A stretch of 11,053 bases of DNA, taken from Brevundimonas sp. GTDB lineage: Bacteria; Pseudomonadota; Alphaproteobacteria; Caulobacterales; Caulobacteraceae. The stretch lies in NCBI RefSeq assembly GCF_031082345.1, contig NZ_JAVHLH010000074.1, positions 1 to 11,053 of the forward strand, in the 5' to 3' direction. The notes beneath the pieces were generated by a model. That model saw only the letters and a list, made by a program, of their open reading frames with translations, was not told where the DNA came from and did not search any database. Made by a program: the position numbers and the translations under genes. Shown here in pieces: positions 1-7,557 of this stretch (position 1 is its first letter; the number at the start of each line of letters is the position of its first letter).

Positions 1-1
1 C

Positions 2-244
2 GCGGCGGGGGCGCCGCGCCGGTCCGCCGCGGCCCAGCAGCAACAGGACCGGGAGGCGACCCAGCAGGCTGAAGGCCATCAGGCCGGCGCCCCACCAGAG
101 CGGCGCATTCGACGGCTCGGCCAGACCGAGCGTTTCCGCAACGTGCCAGGCGTCGTACCAGCCCCACAGCAGCCAGACGGCCACGGCGAAGATGGCCAGC
201 GACCCGATGGAGAACAGGCGCAGGAGAAGGGCGAACAGAATCAT
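2..244 (-). CDS. Partial membrane protein of unknown function (N-terminal part, runs off left edge)
   Basis: The minus strand is open from an ATG at 244 to the left edge, giving 81 codons with no stop. The visible protein starts MILFALLLRLFSIG. It has one hydrophobic helix at about residues 2-28 and a second at about 52-74, joined by a short polar stretch rich in Trp, Glu and Pro. An Arg/Pro-rich segment follows the second helix. The third codon position is strongly GC-biased, as in the neighbouring genes, which supports coding. The N-terminus looks like a membrane anchor that could precede a soluble domain outside the window, but no family signature is visible and I assign no function. No clear ribosome binding site precedes the ATG. 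The gene is divergent from ccrM and shares the 134-bp interval 245-378 with it. Confidence 0.6.
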   Translation of the reverse strand, partial: MILFALLLRLFSIGSLAIFAVAVWLLWGWYDAWHVAETLGLAEPSNAPLWWGAGLMAFSLLGRLPVLLLLGRGGPARRPRR

Positions 245-314
245 CGGGATACTTTCGGGCGGGGAGCCTGCCCAACACCGGTCGACCCGTGTTCGTTCCA
301 CGAAAGCGTCGCGG

Positions 315-1458
<1,144 letters not shown>

Positions 1459-1478
1459 CCGTTCGCCCGTAACCCTGT

Positions 1479-1512
1479 AAACGCCCAACTTTTCACAGGA
1501 AAAACGGCGTTT
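1479..1512 (+). terminator. Hairpin downstream of ccrM (possible terminator)
   Basis: An inverted repeat pairs AAACGCC (1479-1485) with GGCGTTT (1506-1512). Inside it TTTTC (1490-1494) pairs with GAAAA (1499-1503) around a 4-nt loop, giving a two-part stem with a small internal loop. It begins 20 bp after the ccrM stop. There is no proper T-tract beyond the TTT that is part of the stem, so termination is uncertain. It could instead protect the mRNA 3' end. Confidence 0.45.
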
Positions 1513-1514
1513 CG

Positions 1515-1539
1515 GGAACCTCGCCTATTCGGAAATGTT
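1515..1539 (+). promoter_or_regulatory. Candidate EcfG/sigma-T general stress promoter
   Basis: GGAACC at 1515-1520 is followed after 16 bp by GTTG starting at 1537. Counted against the alphaproteobacterial general-stress consensus GGAAC-N16/17-CGTT, this is GGAAC, N16, TGTT, with one mismatch in the -10 element. It lies between the ccrM hairpin and the glycosyltransferase start and predicts an untranslated leader of about 40 nt. I saw no comparable element in front of the other genes of the window. Confidence 0.45.
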
Positions 1540-1584
1540 GATTGCGCGGCGCCCCCTTGGCGGGGATCGCCGGAGCATCGCGCA

Positions 1585-2697
1585 ATGAAGATCGCCCAAG
1601 TCACGCCCCTCTACGAAGCCGTGCCGCCGAAGCTCTATGGCGGCACCGAGCGCGTGGTCGCCCACCTGACCGACGCGCTGGTCGAGCTCGGCCACGACGT
1701 GACCCTGTTCGCCTCGGCCGAGGCCGAGACGCGCGCGCGCCTGATCACGGTCCGCGACCAGGCGATCCGGCTGGATCCGGCCCCGCTGAAGTCCGATCTG
1801 GCCGCGCATATGACGATGCTGTCGGAGGTGCTGAAGCGCGCCGACTCGTTCGACGTGATCCACTTCCACACGGATATGATCCACTTCCCCTTCTTCGCCC
1901 GCTGCGCCGACAAGACGATCACGACCCTGCATGGCCGCCTCGACCTCAAGGATCTGGCCGGTGTTTATGAGCGCTGGGACCAGTTCGGCCTCGTGTCGAT
2001 CTCGGACGACCAGCGCCGTCCGCTGCCGCTGGCGAACTGGAAGGCGACGGTCCACCACGGCATGCCCGGCGAGATGTACCGGTTCTCGCCGCAGTCCAGC
2101 GGCTATCTGGCCTTCCTCGGCCGCATCTCGCCCGAGAAGCGCCCGGACCGGGCCATCGAGATCGCTGCGAAGCTGAACAAGCCGCTGAAGATCGCGGCCA
2201 AGGTCGACGCCGCGGACAAGGTGTACTGGGAAACCGTGATCCGGCCGATGGTCGAGTCCAACCCCCTGGTCGAGTTCGTCGGCGAGATCGGCGACCACCA
2301 GAAGTCGGCTTTCCTCGGCGGGGCCGAGGCGCTGCTGTTCCCGATCGACTGGCCCGAACCGTTCGGCCTGGTGATGATCGAGGCCATGGCCTGCGGCACG
2401 CCGGTGGTGGCCTTCCGCTGCGGCTCGACGCCGGAGATCATCGAGGACGGAGCCACCGGCTATCTGGTCGACACGATGGAGCAGGCGGTCGCCGCGGCCG
2501 GGCGGGCGCATTTGCTCGACCGGGAGGCGATCCGGGCGCGGTTCGAACTGCGCTTCTCGGCCACGGCCATGGCCCGGCGCTATCTCGACGTCTACGGCGA
2601 TCTGCTGGCCCGCCGCCCGTTCGCGGAGGAGGCCCCGGGCGAAGCGGTGACGCCGCTGCGGCCGCACGAGGACCGCAGTTTCATCAACCTGGCCTGA
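1585..2697 (+). CDS. GT4-family glycosyltransferase
   Basis: A retaining, GT-B-fold glycosyltransferase of family 4, 370 residues and cytosolic, with no signal peptide or membrane helix. The N-terminal acceptor domain has the glycine motif YGGTERVV (GGTE at 19-22), HFHTD at 93-97 and TLHG at 114-117. The C-terminal nucleotide-sugar domain opens with FLGRISPEKRPD (G179, R180 and K185, likely donor-phosphate contacts). It carries the EX7E motif in EPFGLVMIEAMACGTPVVA, with E258 and E266. The ATG at 1585 has GGAG at 1572-1575, nine bases upstream. The sugar donor and acceptor cannot be read from sequence. The next gene, 125 bp downstream on the same strand, is an amylo-alpha-1,6-glucosidase-like enzyme, which suggests an alpha-glucan or glucoside role. 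A candidate general-stress promoter lies just upstream. Confidence 0.88.
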   Translation: MKIAQVTPLYEAVPPKLYGGTERVVAHLTDALVELGHDVTLFASAEAETRARLITVRDQAIRLDPAPLKSDLAAHMTMLSEVLKRADSFDVIHFHTDMIHFPFFARCADKTITTLHGRLDLKDLAGVYERWDQFGLVSISDDQRRPLPLANWKATVHHGMPGEMYRFSPQSSGYLAFLGRISPEKRPDRAIEIAAKLNKPLKIAAKVDAADKVYWETVIRPMVESNPLVEFVGEIGDHQKSAFLGGAEALLFPIDWPEPFGLVMIEAMACGTPVVAFRCGSTPEIIEDGATGYLVDTMEQAVAAAGRAHLLDREAIRARFELRFSATAMARRYLDVYGDLLARRPFAEEAPGEAVTPLRPHEDRSFINLA

Positions 2698-2822
2698 CGA
2701 ACGCAGGGCGACGGGCCTGAACCTCCGGCCGGTTCGTCCATTAGCGTACCAATGCCGTCATCAAGGGTCCGCAATCCGCCGCGACCTTGTGGGGTCCGAC
2801 CGCAACCGATCCGGGGTTCCGC

Positions 2823-4970
2823 ATGGACGACGCCTATAATGTTCAGGTCACGGCCGGGGAGTCGCAGGACGTCGACGGCCTCGAGCAGCTGATGGCGCTG
2901 AAGGACGCGGACACCTTCGTGGTGGCCGACATCTGGGGCGACATGAAGGGTGGGGCCGACGGCCTGTTCGACCGCGACACGCGGCTGCTGTCGCGGTTCG
3001 TGATGACGGCGGGGCTGGCGCGGCCGTCGCGGCTGAGTTCGGGCGTCAGCCAGGACAACGTTTTCTTCACGGCCCATTCGACCAACCGGCCGCTGCCGCC
3101 GATGGGCGGGCGCTCGGCCCCGGCCGGCGTGATCCACATCGAACGGCGACGGTTCGTCCGCGACCGGCGGATGTTCGAGCGCATCCGCATGGTCAACCAC
3201 GGCGTCGAGGACGTGCTGCTGCCGATGGCCTTCGAGTTCGCGGCCGATTTCGCCGACATCTTCGAGGTGCGCGGCTCCGTCCGGCCGAAGCGGGGGACGC
3301 AGGAGACGCCGGTCGTGGACGGCCGCCGGGTGCTGTTCCGCTATCTCGGCGTCGACGAGGCGACCCGCAGCAGTTGTCTGGCCTTTTCCGAGCCGCCGGC
3401 CCGGCTGACCGCGTCGCGGGCCGAGTTCATGTTCAGCCTGCCCAAGGGGCGGCGCTGCGACCTGTACATCGAATGCGGGGTCGGGGCGTGCGAGGCGCCG
3501 GACGAGACGCGGTTCCGGTTCCATGCCGTGCAGGCGCGGGTGGCCATGCGCACCCGGCGGCGGCGCGGCGCCTCGATCCGCGGGCCGCGCAATCCGCGCT
3601 TCAACGACTGGCTGGACCAGTCGCGGGCCGATGTGGCGCTGCTGACCACCGACCTGCCGACGGGCCCCTATCCCTACGCCGGGGTGCCGTGGTTCTCGAC
3701 GCCGTTCGGGCGCGACGGGATCCTGACGGCCTGGCAGATGCTGTGGCTCGATCCCAGCCTGGCCAAGGGGGTGCTGACCTATCTGGCCATGCGGCAGGCG
3801 ACCGAGTTCTCGGCCTTTCAGGACTCGGCGCCTGGCAAGATCATGCACGAGACGCGCGCCGGCGAGATGTCGGTCCTGGGCGAGGTGCCGTTCGGACTCT
3901 ACTACGGCGGGGTCGACACAACCTGCCTGTTCGTGGCCCTGGCCGGGGCCTATCTGAGGCGCACCGCGGACGTGGGGACGATCCGCACCCTGTGGCCCAA
4001 TCTGCTGGCCGCGGTGGGCTGGATGAAGGACCACGGCGACGTCACCGGCGACGGCCTGATCAGCTATCAGCGCGCGGCCGACTCCGGGCTGTCGAACCAG
4101 GGCTGGAAGGACTCCGAGGACTCGATCTTCCACAGCGACGGGCGTTTCCCGAAGGGGCCGGTGGCGCTGCTGGAGGTGCAGGGCTACGCCTTCGCCGCCT
4201 GGCAGGCGATAGCGGACATGGCCCGGGTGCTGGCGGACGACCGCGAGGCGGAATGGGCGGCCCGGGCCGCCGGGGTGCGCGCCCTGGTCGAGGACCGGTT
4301 CTGGATGGAGGACGAGCAGTTCTACGCCATCGCGCTGGACGGCGACGGCGAGCAGTGCCGCTCGATCGGCTCGAACGCCGGCCATCTGCTGTTCACCGGC
4401 CTGCCCTCGAAGGAGCGGGCCCGGGCGGTGACGAAGCGGATGCTGGCGGCCGAGTTCCGCTCGGGCTGGGGCCTGCGCACCCTGGCGACCGGGCAGGCGC
4501 GGTTCAATCCGATGAGCTATCACAACGGCTCGGTCTGGCCGCACGACACGGCGATGGCGGCGGCCGGCATGGCCCAGTACGGCGAGCGCCGCGCCGTGGC
4601 CCTTCTGCTGGGCGAGATCTACGCCGCCGCCACCCATTTCCAGATGCGCCTGCCGGAACTGTTCTGCGGCTTCGAGCGGATGCCGGGCGAACCGCCGATC
4701 GCCTATCCGGTGGCCTGCCTGCCCCAGGCGTGGGCGGCGGGGTCGGTGTTCCTGATGCTGCAGGCCGCGCTGGGCGTCCGCATCGACGCTCTGGAGGGGG
4801 TGGTCGAGATCGACCGGCCGCTGTTACCCTCGGGCATCGAACGGCTCAACCTCACCCGTCTGGAGGTCGGCGAGGCCGTGGTGGACCTGACCTTCCAGCA
4901 TATGGGGACCCACACCGTGGTCATGCCGCGGCGCACGGAAGGCCCGGTTTCGGTGCGCACCCTCGGTTAG
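2823..4970 (+). CDS. Amylo-alpha-1,6-glucosidase / glycogen-debranching-like enzyme
   Basis: A 715-residue cytosolic glycoside hydrolase resembling bacterial proteins annotated as amylo-alpha-1,6-glucosidase. Residues of about 25-235 form a glycogen-debranching N-terminal beta domain, including VADIWGDMKGG and LFDRDTRLLSRF. An (alpha/alpha)6-barrel catalytic domain follows at about 255-700. It carries WFSTPFGRDG at 290-299, GWKDSEDSIFHSDG from 427 (D430, E432 and D433 are acidic candidates for catalysis) and MSYHNGSVWPHD at 564-575, the typical substrate-pocket motif. The ATG at 2823 is preferred over an in-frame TTG at 2787, because the added residues are not domain-like. It is probably co-expressed with the upstream glycosyltransferase. 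Hydrolysis of alpha-1,6 glucosyl stubs is the family expectation. Many such bacterial proteins are uncharacterised, so the true substrate is open. Its TAG stop overlaps the stop codon of convergent mutY. Confidence 0.87.
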   Translation: MDDAYNVQVTAGESQDVDGLEQLMALKDADTFVVADIWGDMKGGADGLFDRDTRLLSRFVMTAGLARPSRLSSGVSQDNVFFTAHSTNRPLPPMGGRSAPAGVIHIERRRFVRDRRMFERIRMVNHGVEDVLLPMAFEFAADFADIFEVRGSVRPKRGTQETPVVDGRRVLFRYLGVDEATRSSCLAFSEPPARLTASRAEFMFSLPKGRRCDLYIECGVGACEAPDETRFRFHAVQARVAMRTRRRRGASIRGPRNPRFNDWLDQSRADVALLTTDLPTGPYPYAGVPWFSTPFGRDGILTAWQMLWLDPSLAKGVLTYLAMRQATEFSAFQDSAPGKIMHETRAGEMSVLGEVPFGLYYGGVDTTCLFVALAGAYLRRTADVGTIRTLWPNLLAAVGWMKDHGDVTGDGLISYQRAADSGLSNQGWKDSEDSIFHSDGRFPKGPVALLEVQGYAFAAWQAIADMARVLADDREAEWAARAAGVRALVEDRFWMEDEQFYAIALDGDGEQCRSIGSNAGHLLFTGLPSKERARAVTKRMLAAEFRSGWGLRTLATGQARFNPMSYHNGSVWPHDTAMAAAGMAQYGERRAVALLLGEIYAAATHFQMRLPELFCGFERMPGEPPIAYPVACLPQAWAAGSVFLMLQAALGVRIDALEGVVEIDRPLLPSGIERLNLTRLEVGEAVVDLTFQHMGTHTVVMPRRTEGPVSVRTLG

Positions 4971-6034
4971 GCCAGCCCGCGCTCCAGCGCCTTGCGGAAG
5001 ACGGTGGGCAGGGACGCCAGCGCCTCTTCCACCGGCGTCCAGACGAGGTCGCCGTCGCCTTCCGCCGACGACGCCTCCGCCGCGCGGATTTCCAGCGTCA
5101 GGGCGAAATGGGTGAAGACGTGCTCCACGGCGCCGGCGTCGCGCCAGTCGGCGGGCCTCGGGGGCGCGCCCTCGGCGGGCACGGACGACCAGTCGGAGGT
5201 CGGCAAGCCGAGCATGCCGCCGAGCAGACCCTTGCCGGGCCGCCGGACGAGGGCGACGCGGCCCTGATCGTCGCGCAGGACCCAGGCCACGCCGCGACGG
5301 CGCGGGCGCTCGGCCTTCTTCGTTTTCAGGGGGTAGCGTTCGGGCCGTCCCGACCGGAAGCCGGCGCACCATTCGGTCAGGGGACAGCGTTGGCAGAGGG
5401 GCTGGCCCGACCGGCAGACGGTGGCGCCGAGATCCATCAGGGCCTGGGCCCAGTCGCCGGGCCGCTCGTCGGCGACCAGCGACCCGGCCCGCCGCTTCAG
5501 CTCCGGCCGCGCGGCGGGGAGCGGCGTCTCGACGGCGAACAGGCGGGCCATGACCCGCTCGACATTGCCGTCGACGACATTGGCGGGGCGGTCGAAGGCG
5601 ATGGCGGCGACGGCGGCGGCGGTGTAGGCGCCGACCCCGGGCAGGGCCAGCAGGCCGGTCTCGGTGTCGGGGAAGACGCCGCCGTGGTCGCCGGCCACCG
5701 CCCGCGCGCAGGCCAGCAGATTGCGGGCCCGGGCGTAGTAGCCGAGCCCGGCCCAGGCGGCCATGACGTCGGCGTCGTCCGCCGCTGCGAGGTCCGTCAC
5801 GCTCGGCCAGCGTGCGGTGAAGGCGAGGAAATAGGGCGTGGCGTGGGGCGTGGTGGTCTGCTGCAACATGACCTCGGACAGCCAGACCCGGTAGGGATCC
5901 GGCCGCGCCGCGTCCGGCCCGGGACGCCACGCCAGCGTCCGGCGATGGGCGTCGTACCAGTCCAGCAGGGCCGCGCGAACGGCGGCTCGGTCGGCGGCGA
6001 CCTGTTCGGGGACCTGGACCGGGACGGGAGGCAT
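4967..6034 (-). CDS. mutY: A/G-specific adenine DNA glycosylase MutY
   Basis: Base-excision-repair glycosylase that removes adenine mispaired with 8-oxoguanine. 355 residues from the ATG at 6034, which is the only good start; upstream codons in frame are antisense to the divergent gene. SEVMLQQT at 53-60 contains the catalytic glutamate (E54). The helix-hairpin-helix LPGVGAYTA spans 131-139, followed by VVDGNVERV with the catalytic aspartate D155. Four cysteines at 207, 214, 217 and 223 have C-x6-C-x2-C-x5-C spacing for the 4Fe-4S cluster. The C-terminal NUDIX-like domain (about 245-355) that senses 8-oxoG has FTH at 307-309, where the better-known version is FSH. All key residues are present. 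GAGGA abuts the ATG, too close for a normal Shine-Dalgarno. The dciA start lies 21 bp away in the opposite direction. Confidence 0.96.
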   Translation of the reverse strand: MPPVPVQVPEQVAADRAAVRAALLDWYDAHRRTLAWRPGPDAARPDPYRVWLSEVMLQQTTTPHATPYFLAFTARWPSVTDLAAADDADVMAAWAGLGYYARARNLLACARAVAGDHGGVFPDTETGLLALPGVGAYTAAAVAAIAFDRPANVVDGNVERVMARLFAVETPLPAARPELKRRAGSLVADERPGDWAQALMDLGATVCRSGQPLCQRCPLTEWCAGFRSGRPERYPLKTKKAERPRRRGVAWVLRDDQGRVALVRRPGKGLLGGMLGLPTSDWSSVPAEGAPPRPADWRDAGAVEHVFTHFALTLEIRAAEASSAEGDGDLVWTPVEEALASLPTVFRKALERGLA

Positions 6035-6041
6035 TCCTCGC

Positions 6042-6050
6042 GCTATAAAC
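6042..6050. promoter_or_regulatory. Shared -10-like element between mutY and dciA
   Basis: GCTATAAAC at 6042-6050 resembles the Caulobacter housekeeping -10 (GCTANAWC) on the plus strand and reads GTTTATAGC on the minus strand. TATAAA at 6044-6049 ends 6 bp before the dciA ATG. On the minus strand, TTATAG ends 8 bp before the mutY ATG. Both distances place a transcription start at or near the start codon, so both mRNAs may be leaderless. No good -35 match was seen on either strand. Confidence 0.4.
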
Positions 6051-6055
6051 CGGAA

Positions 6056-6622
6056 ATGCGCCGCACGCTGCCCACCGACGCCGAAGCCCGCGAAATCCTG
6101 TCGCGACGGCGGACGCGTCCGGCCCCGCGGCCGGCGCCCAAGGCGGGGCGGGCGCTGCAGGGGCTGATCAAGGAGTTGGACGCGAAATTCGGCCGCGGCG
6201 CCTCGGCGCTGGAGCCGCGCTGGACCGAGATCGTCGGCGAACGGATTGCGCGAGTGACCCGGCCGCAGAAGCTGACCAGGGGACGCGGCGGCGCCGGCGG
6301 GACGCTGGAACTGCGCGTGGCGGGGCCCGCGGCCCTGCTGGTGCAACACCAGTCGGAGGAGATCCTGCAGCGGGTCAACCTGTTCCTCGGACCCGGCAGC
6401 GTCGAGAAGCTGAGGATCGCCCAGGGACCGGTGAAGCCGCCGGCCGGACTCGCCGCCCCGGTCCGGCCCAAATCCGGACCGCGCCCCCTGCCCGCGCATC
6501 AGGAGGCCGAGCTGAAGGCCTCGGTGGCGGAAGCGCCCGATCTCCTGAAAGGCCCGCTGGAACGGCTGGGGCGGGCCGTCCTGAGCGATCCGCAGAAAGG
6601 CCGCGACCGCGCCGGCGAATAG
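6056..6622 (+). CDS. dciA: DUF721 / DciA-family replicative helicase loader
   Basis: A 188-residue cytosolic protein with a DUF721 domain at about residues 30-125. The signature LEPRWTEIVGERIA spans 52-65, followed by TRPQKL and the beta strand TLELRV, then the amphipathic segment LLVQHQSEEILQRVN. DUF721 proteins are now known as DciA, which binds and helps load the DnaB helicase in bacteria lacking DnaC or DnaI. That function is taken from the family. The N-terminal 30 residues are basic and Arg/Pro-rich. The C-terminal tail from about 125 is Pro/Lys-rich at first and then charged, and is probably flexible. The ATG at 6056 is chosen because the domain begins soon after, and a -10-like element ends 6 bp upstream, suggesting a leaderless transcript. 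The open frame extending far upstream is antisense to mutY and not coding. Confidence 0.85.
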   Translation: MRRTLPTDAEAREILSRRRTRPAPRPAPKAGRALQGLIKELDAKFGRGASALEPRWTEIVGERIARVTRPQKLTRGRGGAGGTLELRVAGPAALLVQHQSEEILQRVNLFLGPGSVEKLRIAQGPVKPPAGLAAPVRPKSGPRPLPAHQEAELKASVAEAPDLLKGPLERLGRAVLSDPQKGRDRAGE

Positions 6623-6671
6623 GCCGTTTGTGCCCGCGGAAGCGAAATCCGGCCACGCCGTAGAAGGCCGC

Positions 6672-6699
6672 TTGACATATTTCGATGTTTAGCTAAACA
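6672..6699 (+). promoter_or_regulatory. sdpR promoter with overlapping palindromic operator
   Basis: TTGACA at 6672-6677 is a perfect -35. TAAACA at 6694-6699, within GCTAAACA, is a -10 at 16-bp spacing. TGTTTAGCTAAACA at 6686-6699 is a perfect 14-bp palindrome that covers the -10 element, as expected for an ArsR/SdpR autorepressor operator. The -10 ends 7 bp before the ATG at 6707, so the transcript is probably leaderless. Confidence 0.75.
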
Positions 6700-6706
6700 A
6701 CGAGAC

Positions 6707-7018
6707 ATGAACAAGGTCTTCAAGGCTCTGGCCGACCCGACCCGCCGCAAGGTGCTGGAGCTGCTGCGCCAGCGGCCGATGACGGCCGGCGAGCTGAGCG
6801 AGCATTTCCAGGTCTCCAAGCCGACCATGTCGGCGCATTTCTCGGTGCTGCGCGAGGCCGACCTAATCGACGCCCACAAGCAGGGCACGACCATCACCTA
6901 CCGGCTGAAGCTGTCGGTGCTCGAGGAAGCGCTCCTCGGCTTCAGCCAGGCCTTCGGGATCGGCGCCGCCGCCCCCGCCGAAGAAACGGACACGCCCGGA
7001 AAGGGGACACAGTCATGA
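6707..7018 (+). CDS. sdpR: SdpR-family (ArsR-type) autorepressor
   Basis: A 103-residue winged-helix repressor. It begins MNKVFKALADPTRRKVLELL, the ArsR/SdpR opening. The helix-turn-helix follows as MTAGELSEHFQVSKPTMSAHFSVL (about residues 25-48; given in two parts because of its length: MTAGELSEHFQV and SKPTMSAHFSVL), then the wing in KQGTTITYRL. The cysteine metal-binding motif of metal-sensing ArsR proteins is missing, as in Bacillus subtilis SdpR, which it resembles closely by eye. The C-terminal 20 residues are Ala/Pro/Glu-rich. The palindrome over its -10 region supports autorepression. Its TGA overlaps the ATG of the next gene (ATGA, 7015-7018), so translation of the membrane protein is probably coupled. 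In Bacillus, SdpR is released from DNA when the membrane protein SdpI binds it. The same scheme here is inference. Confidence 0.9.
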   Translation: MNKVFKALADPTRRKVLELLRQRPMTAGELSEHFQVSKPTMSAHFSVLREADLIDAHKQGTTITYRLKLSVLEEALLGFSQAFGIGAAAPAEETDTPGKGTQS

Positions 7019-7431
7019 CCAAACGCCTCGGATGGGCCATCGCCCTCGCCGCCTTCATTCTCGGCTCCGCCCTCGCTCTTCGCTACGCCGAAGGCGCGGG
7101 AATGATCGGAGCGGACGGCGCCCGACGCGCCATGCAGGTGCTGATCGGCCTGATGCTGGCGGGCTACGCGAATATCATGCCCAAGCAGCTGGGGCCTACG
7201 CGCGGTTCGCTCCGGGCTGACGCGGCGGCGCAGGCCGCGCTTCGGGTCGGCGGCTGGTCCCTGACCCTGGCGGGCGTCGCCTACGCCGCGCTGTGGGCGT
7301 TCGCCCCGCTGGCGATCGCCGATACCGCCGGATTGTTTGTGGTGGCCGCCGCCACCCTGCTGACCGCCGGATACGCGGTGTGGGCCTTTACGTCCTGCCG
7401 ACGCGATCCCGGCGCGTCCACCGGCCGCTAG
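7015..7431 (+). CDS. Four-helix membrane protein, possible SdpI relative
   Basis: A 138-residue inner-membrane protein with four predicted helices at about 4-22, 39-56, 77-98 and 105-126 and a basic C-terminus (CRRD at 128-131). The ATG at 7015 overlaps the sdpR stop and has AAGGGG at 7001-7006 as ribosome binding site. Between helices 2 and 3 the segment YANIMPKQL followed by a polar stretch recalls the GN-x-x-PK loop of the SdpI C-terminal domain. The match is weak and the usual GIRTPW-type segment is not evident. SdpI in Bacillus gives immunity to the SdpC toxin and captures SdpR at the membrane. Overlap with an SdpR-type gene makes a similar sensor or partner role plausible. It could also be an unrelated small membrane protein controlled by SdpR. 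Confidence 0.7.
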   Translation: MTKRLGWAIALAAFILGSALALRYAEGAGMIGADGARRAMQVLIGLMLAGYANIMPKQLGPTRGSLRADAAAQAALRVGGWSLTLAGVAYAALWAFAPLAIADTAGLFVVAAATLLTAGYAVWAFTSCRRDPGASTGR

Positions 7432-7454
7432 CCGGACCGACCTCTCGACCCCGC

Positions 7455-7470
7455 GCCCTCCAGGGAGGGC
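7455..7470. repeat. Short hairpin between the sdpR operon and the TraB/GumN gene
   Basis: GCCCTC (7455-7460) pairs with GAGGGC (7465-7470) around CAGG. There is no T-tract, so intrinsic termination is not supported. The rest of 7432-7557 is GC-rich, with an 11-bp direct repeat CCCCGACGGGC at 7479-7489 and 7535-7545. No clear promoter was seen. Confidence 0.3.
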
Positions 7471-7557
7471 CGTCTCCACCCCGACGGGCCGCCGCGGCGC
7501 GCCCGACGGCTTTCGCTTGCCCGCACTCCAACCGCCCCGACGGGCAAAGGACACGCC

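Noticed and set aside
2719..2735. GAACC/GGTTC inverted repeat between the glycosyltransferase and debranching enzyme
   Set aside because: Five-base arms with a 7-nt loop and no T-tract; too weak to call a terminator or operator. The rest of 2698-2822 shows no clear promoter.
2787..2822. Upstream TTG start for the debranching enzyme
   Set aside because: The 12 added residues are not domain-like, TTG is a rarer start, and the ATG at 2823 gives a normal N-terminus.
2592..4637. 681-codon minus-strand open frame across the debranching enzyme
   Set aside because: Shadow of the real gene. It is rich in Arg, His, Gly and Pro, has no motif, and the opposite frame has intact catalytic motifs.
3374..6055. 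Plus-strand open frame of about 890 codons leading into dciA
   Set aside because: Out of frame with the debranching enzyme and then antisense to mutY. Only the last 188 codons from 6056 form a recognisable protein.
6650..6670. CGGCC/GGCCG inverted repeat between dciA and sdpR
   Set aside because: Five-base arms, 11-nt loop and no T-tract; expected by chance in such GC-rich DNA.
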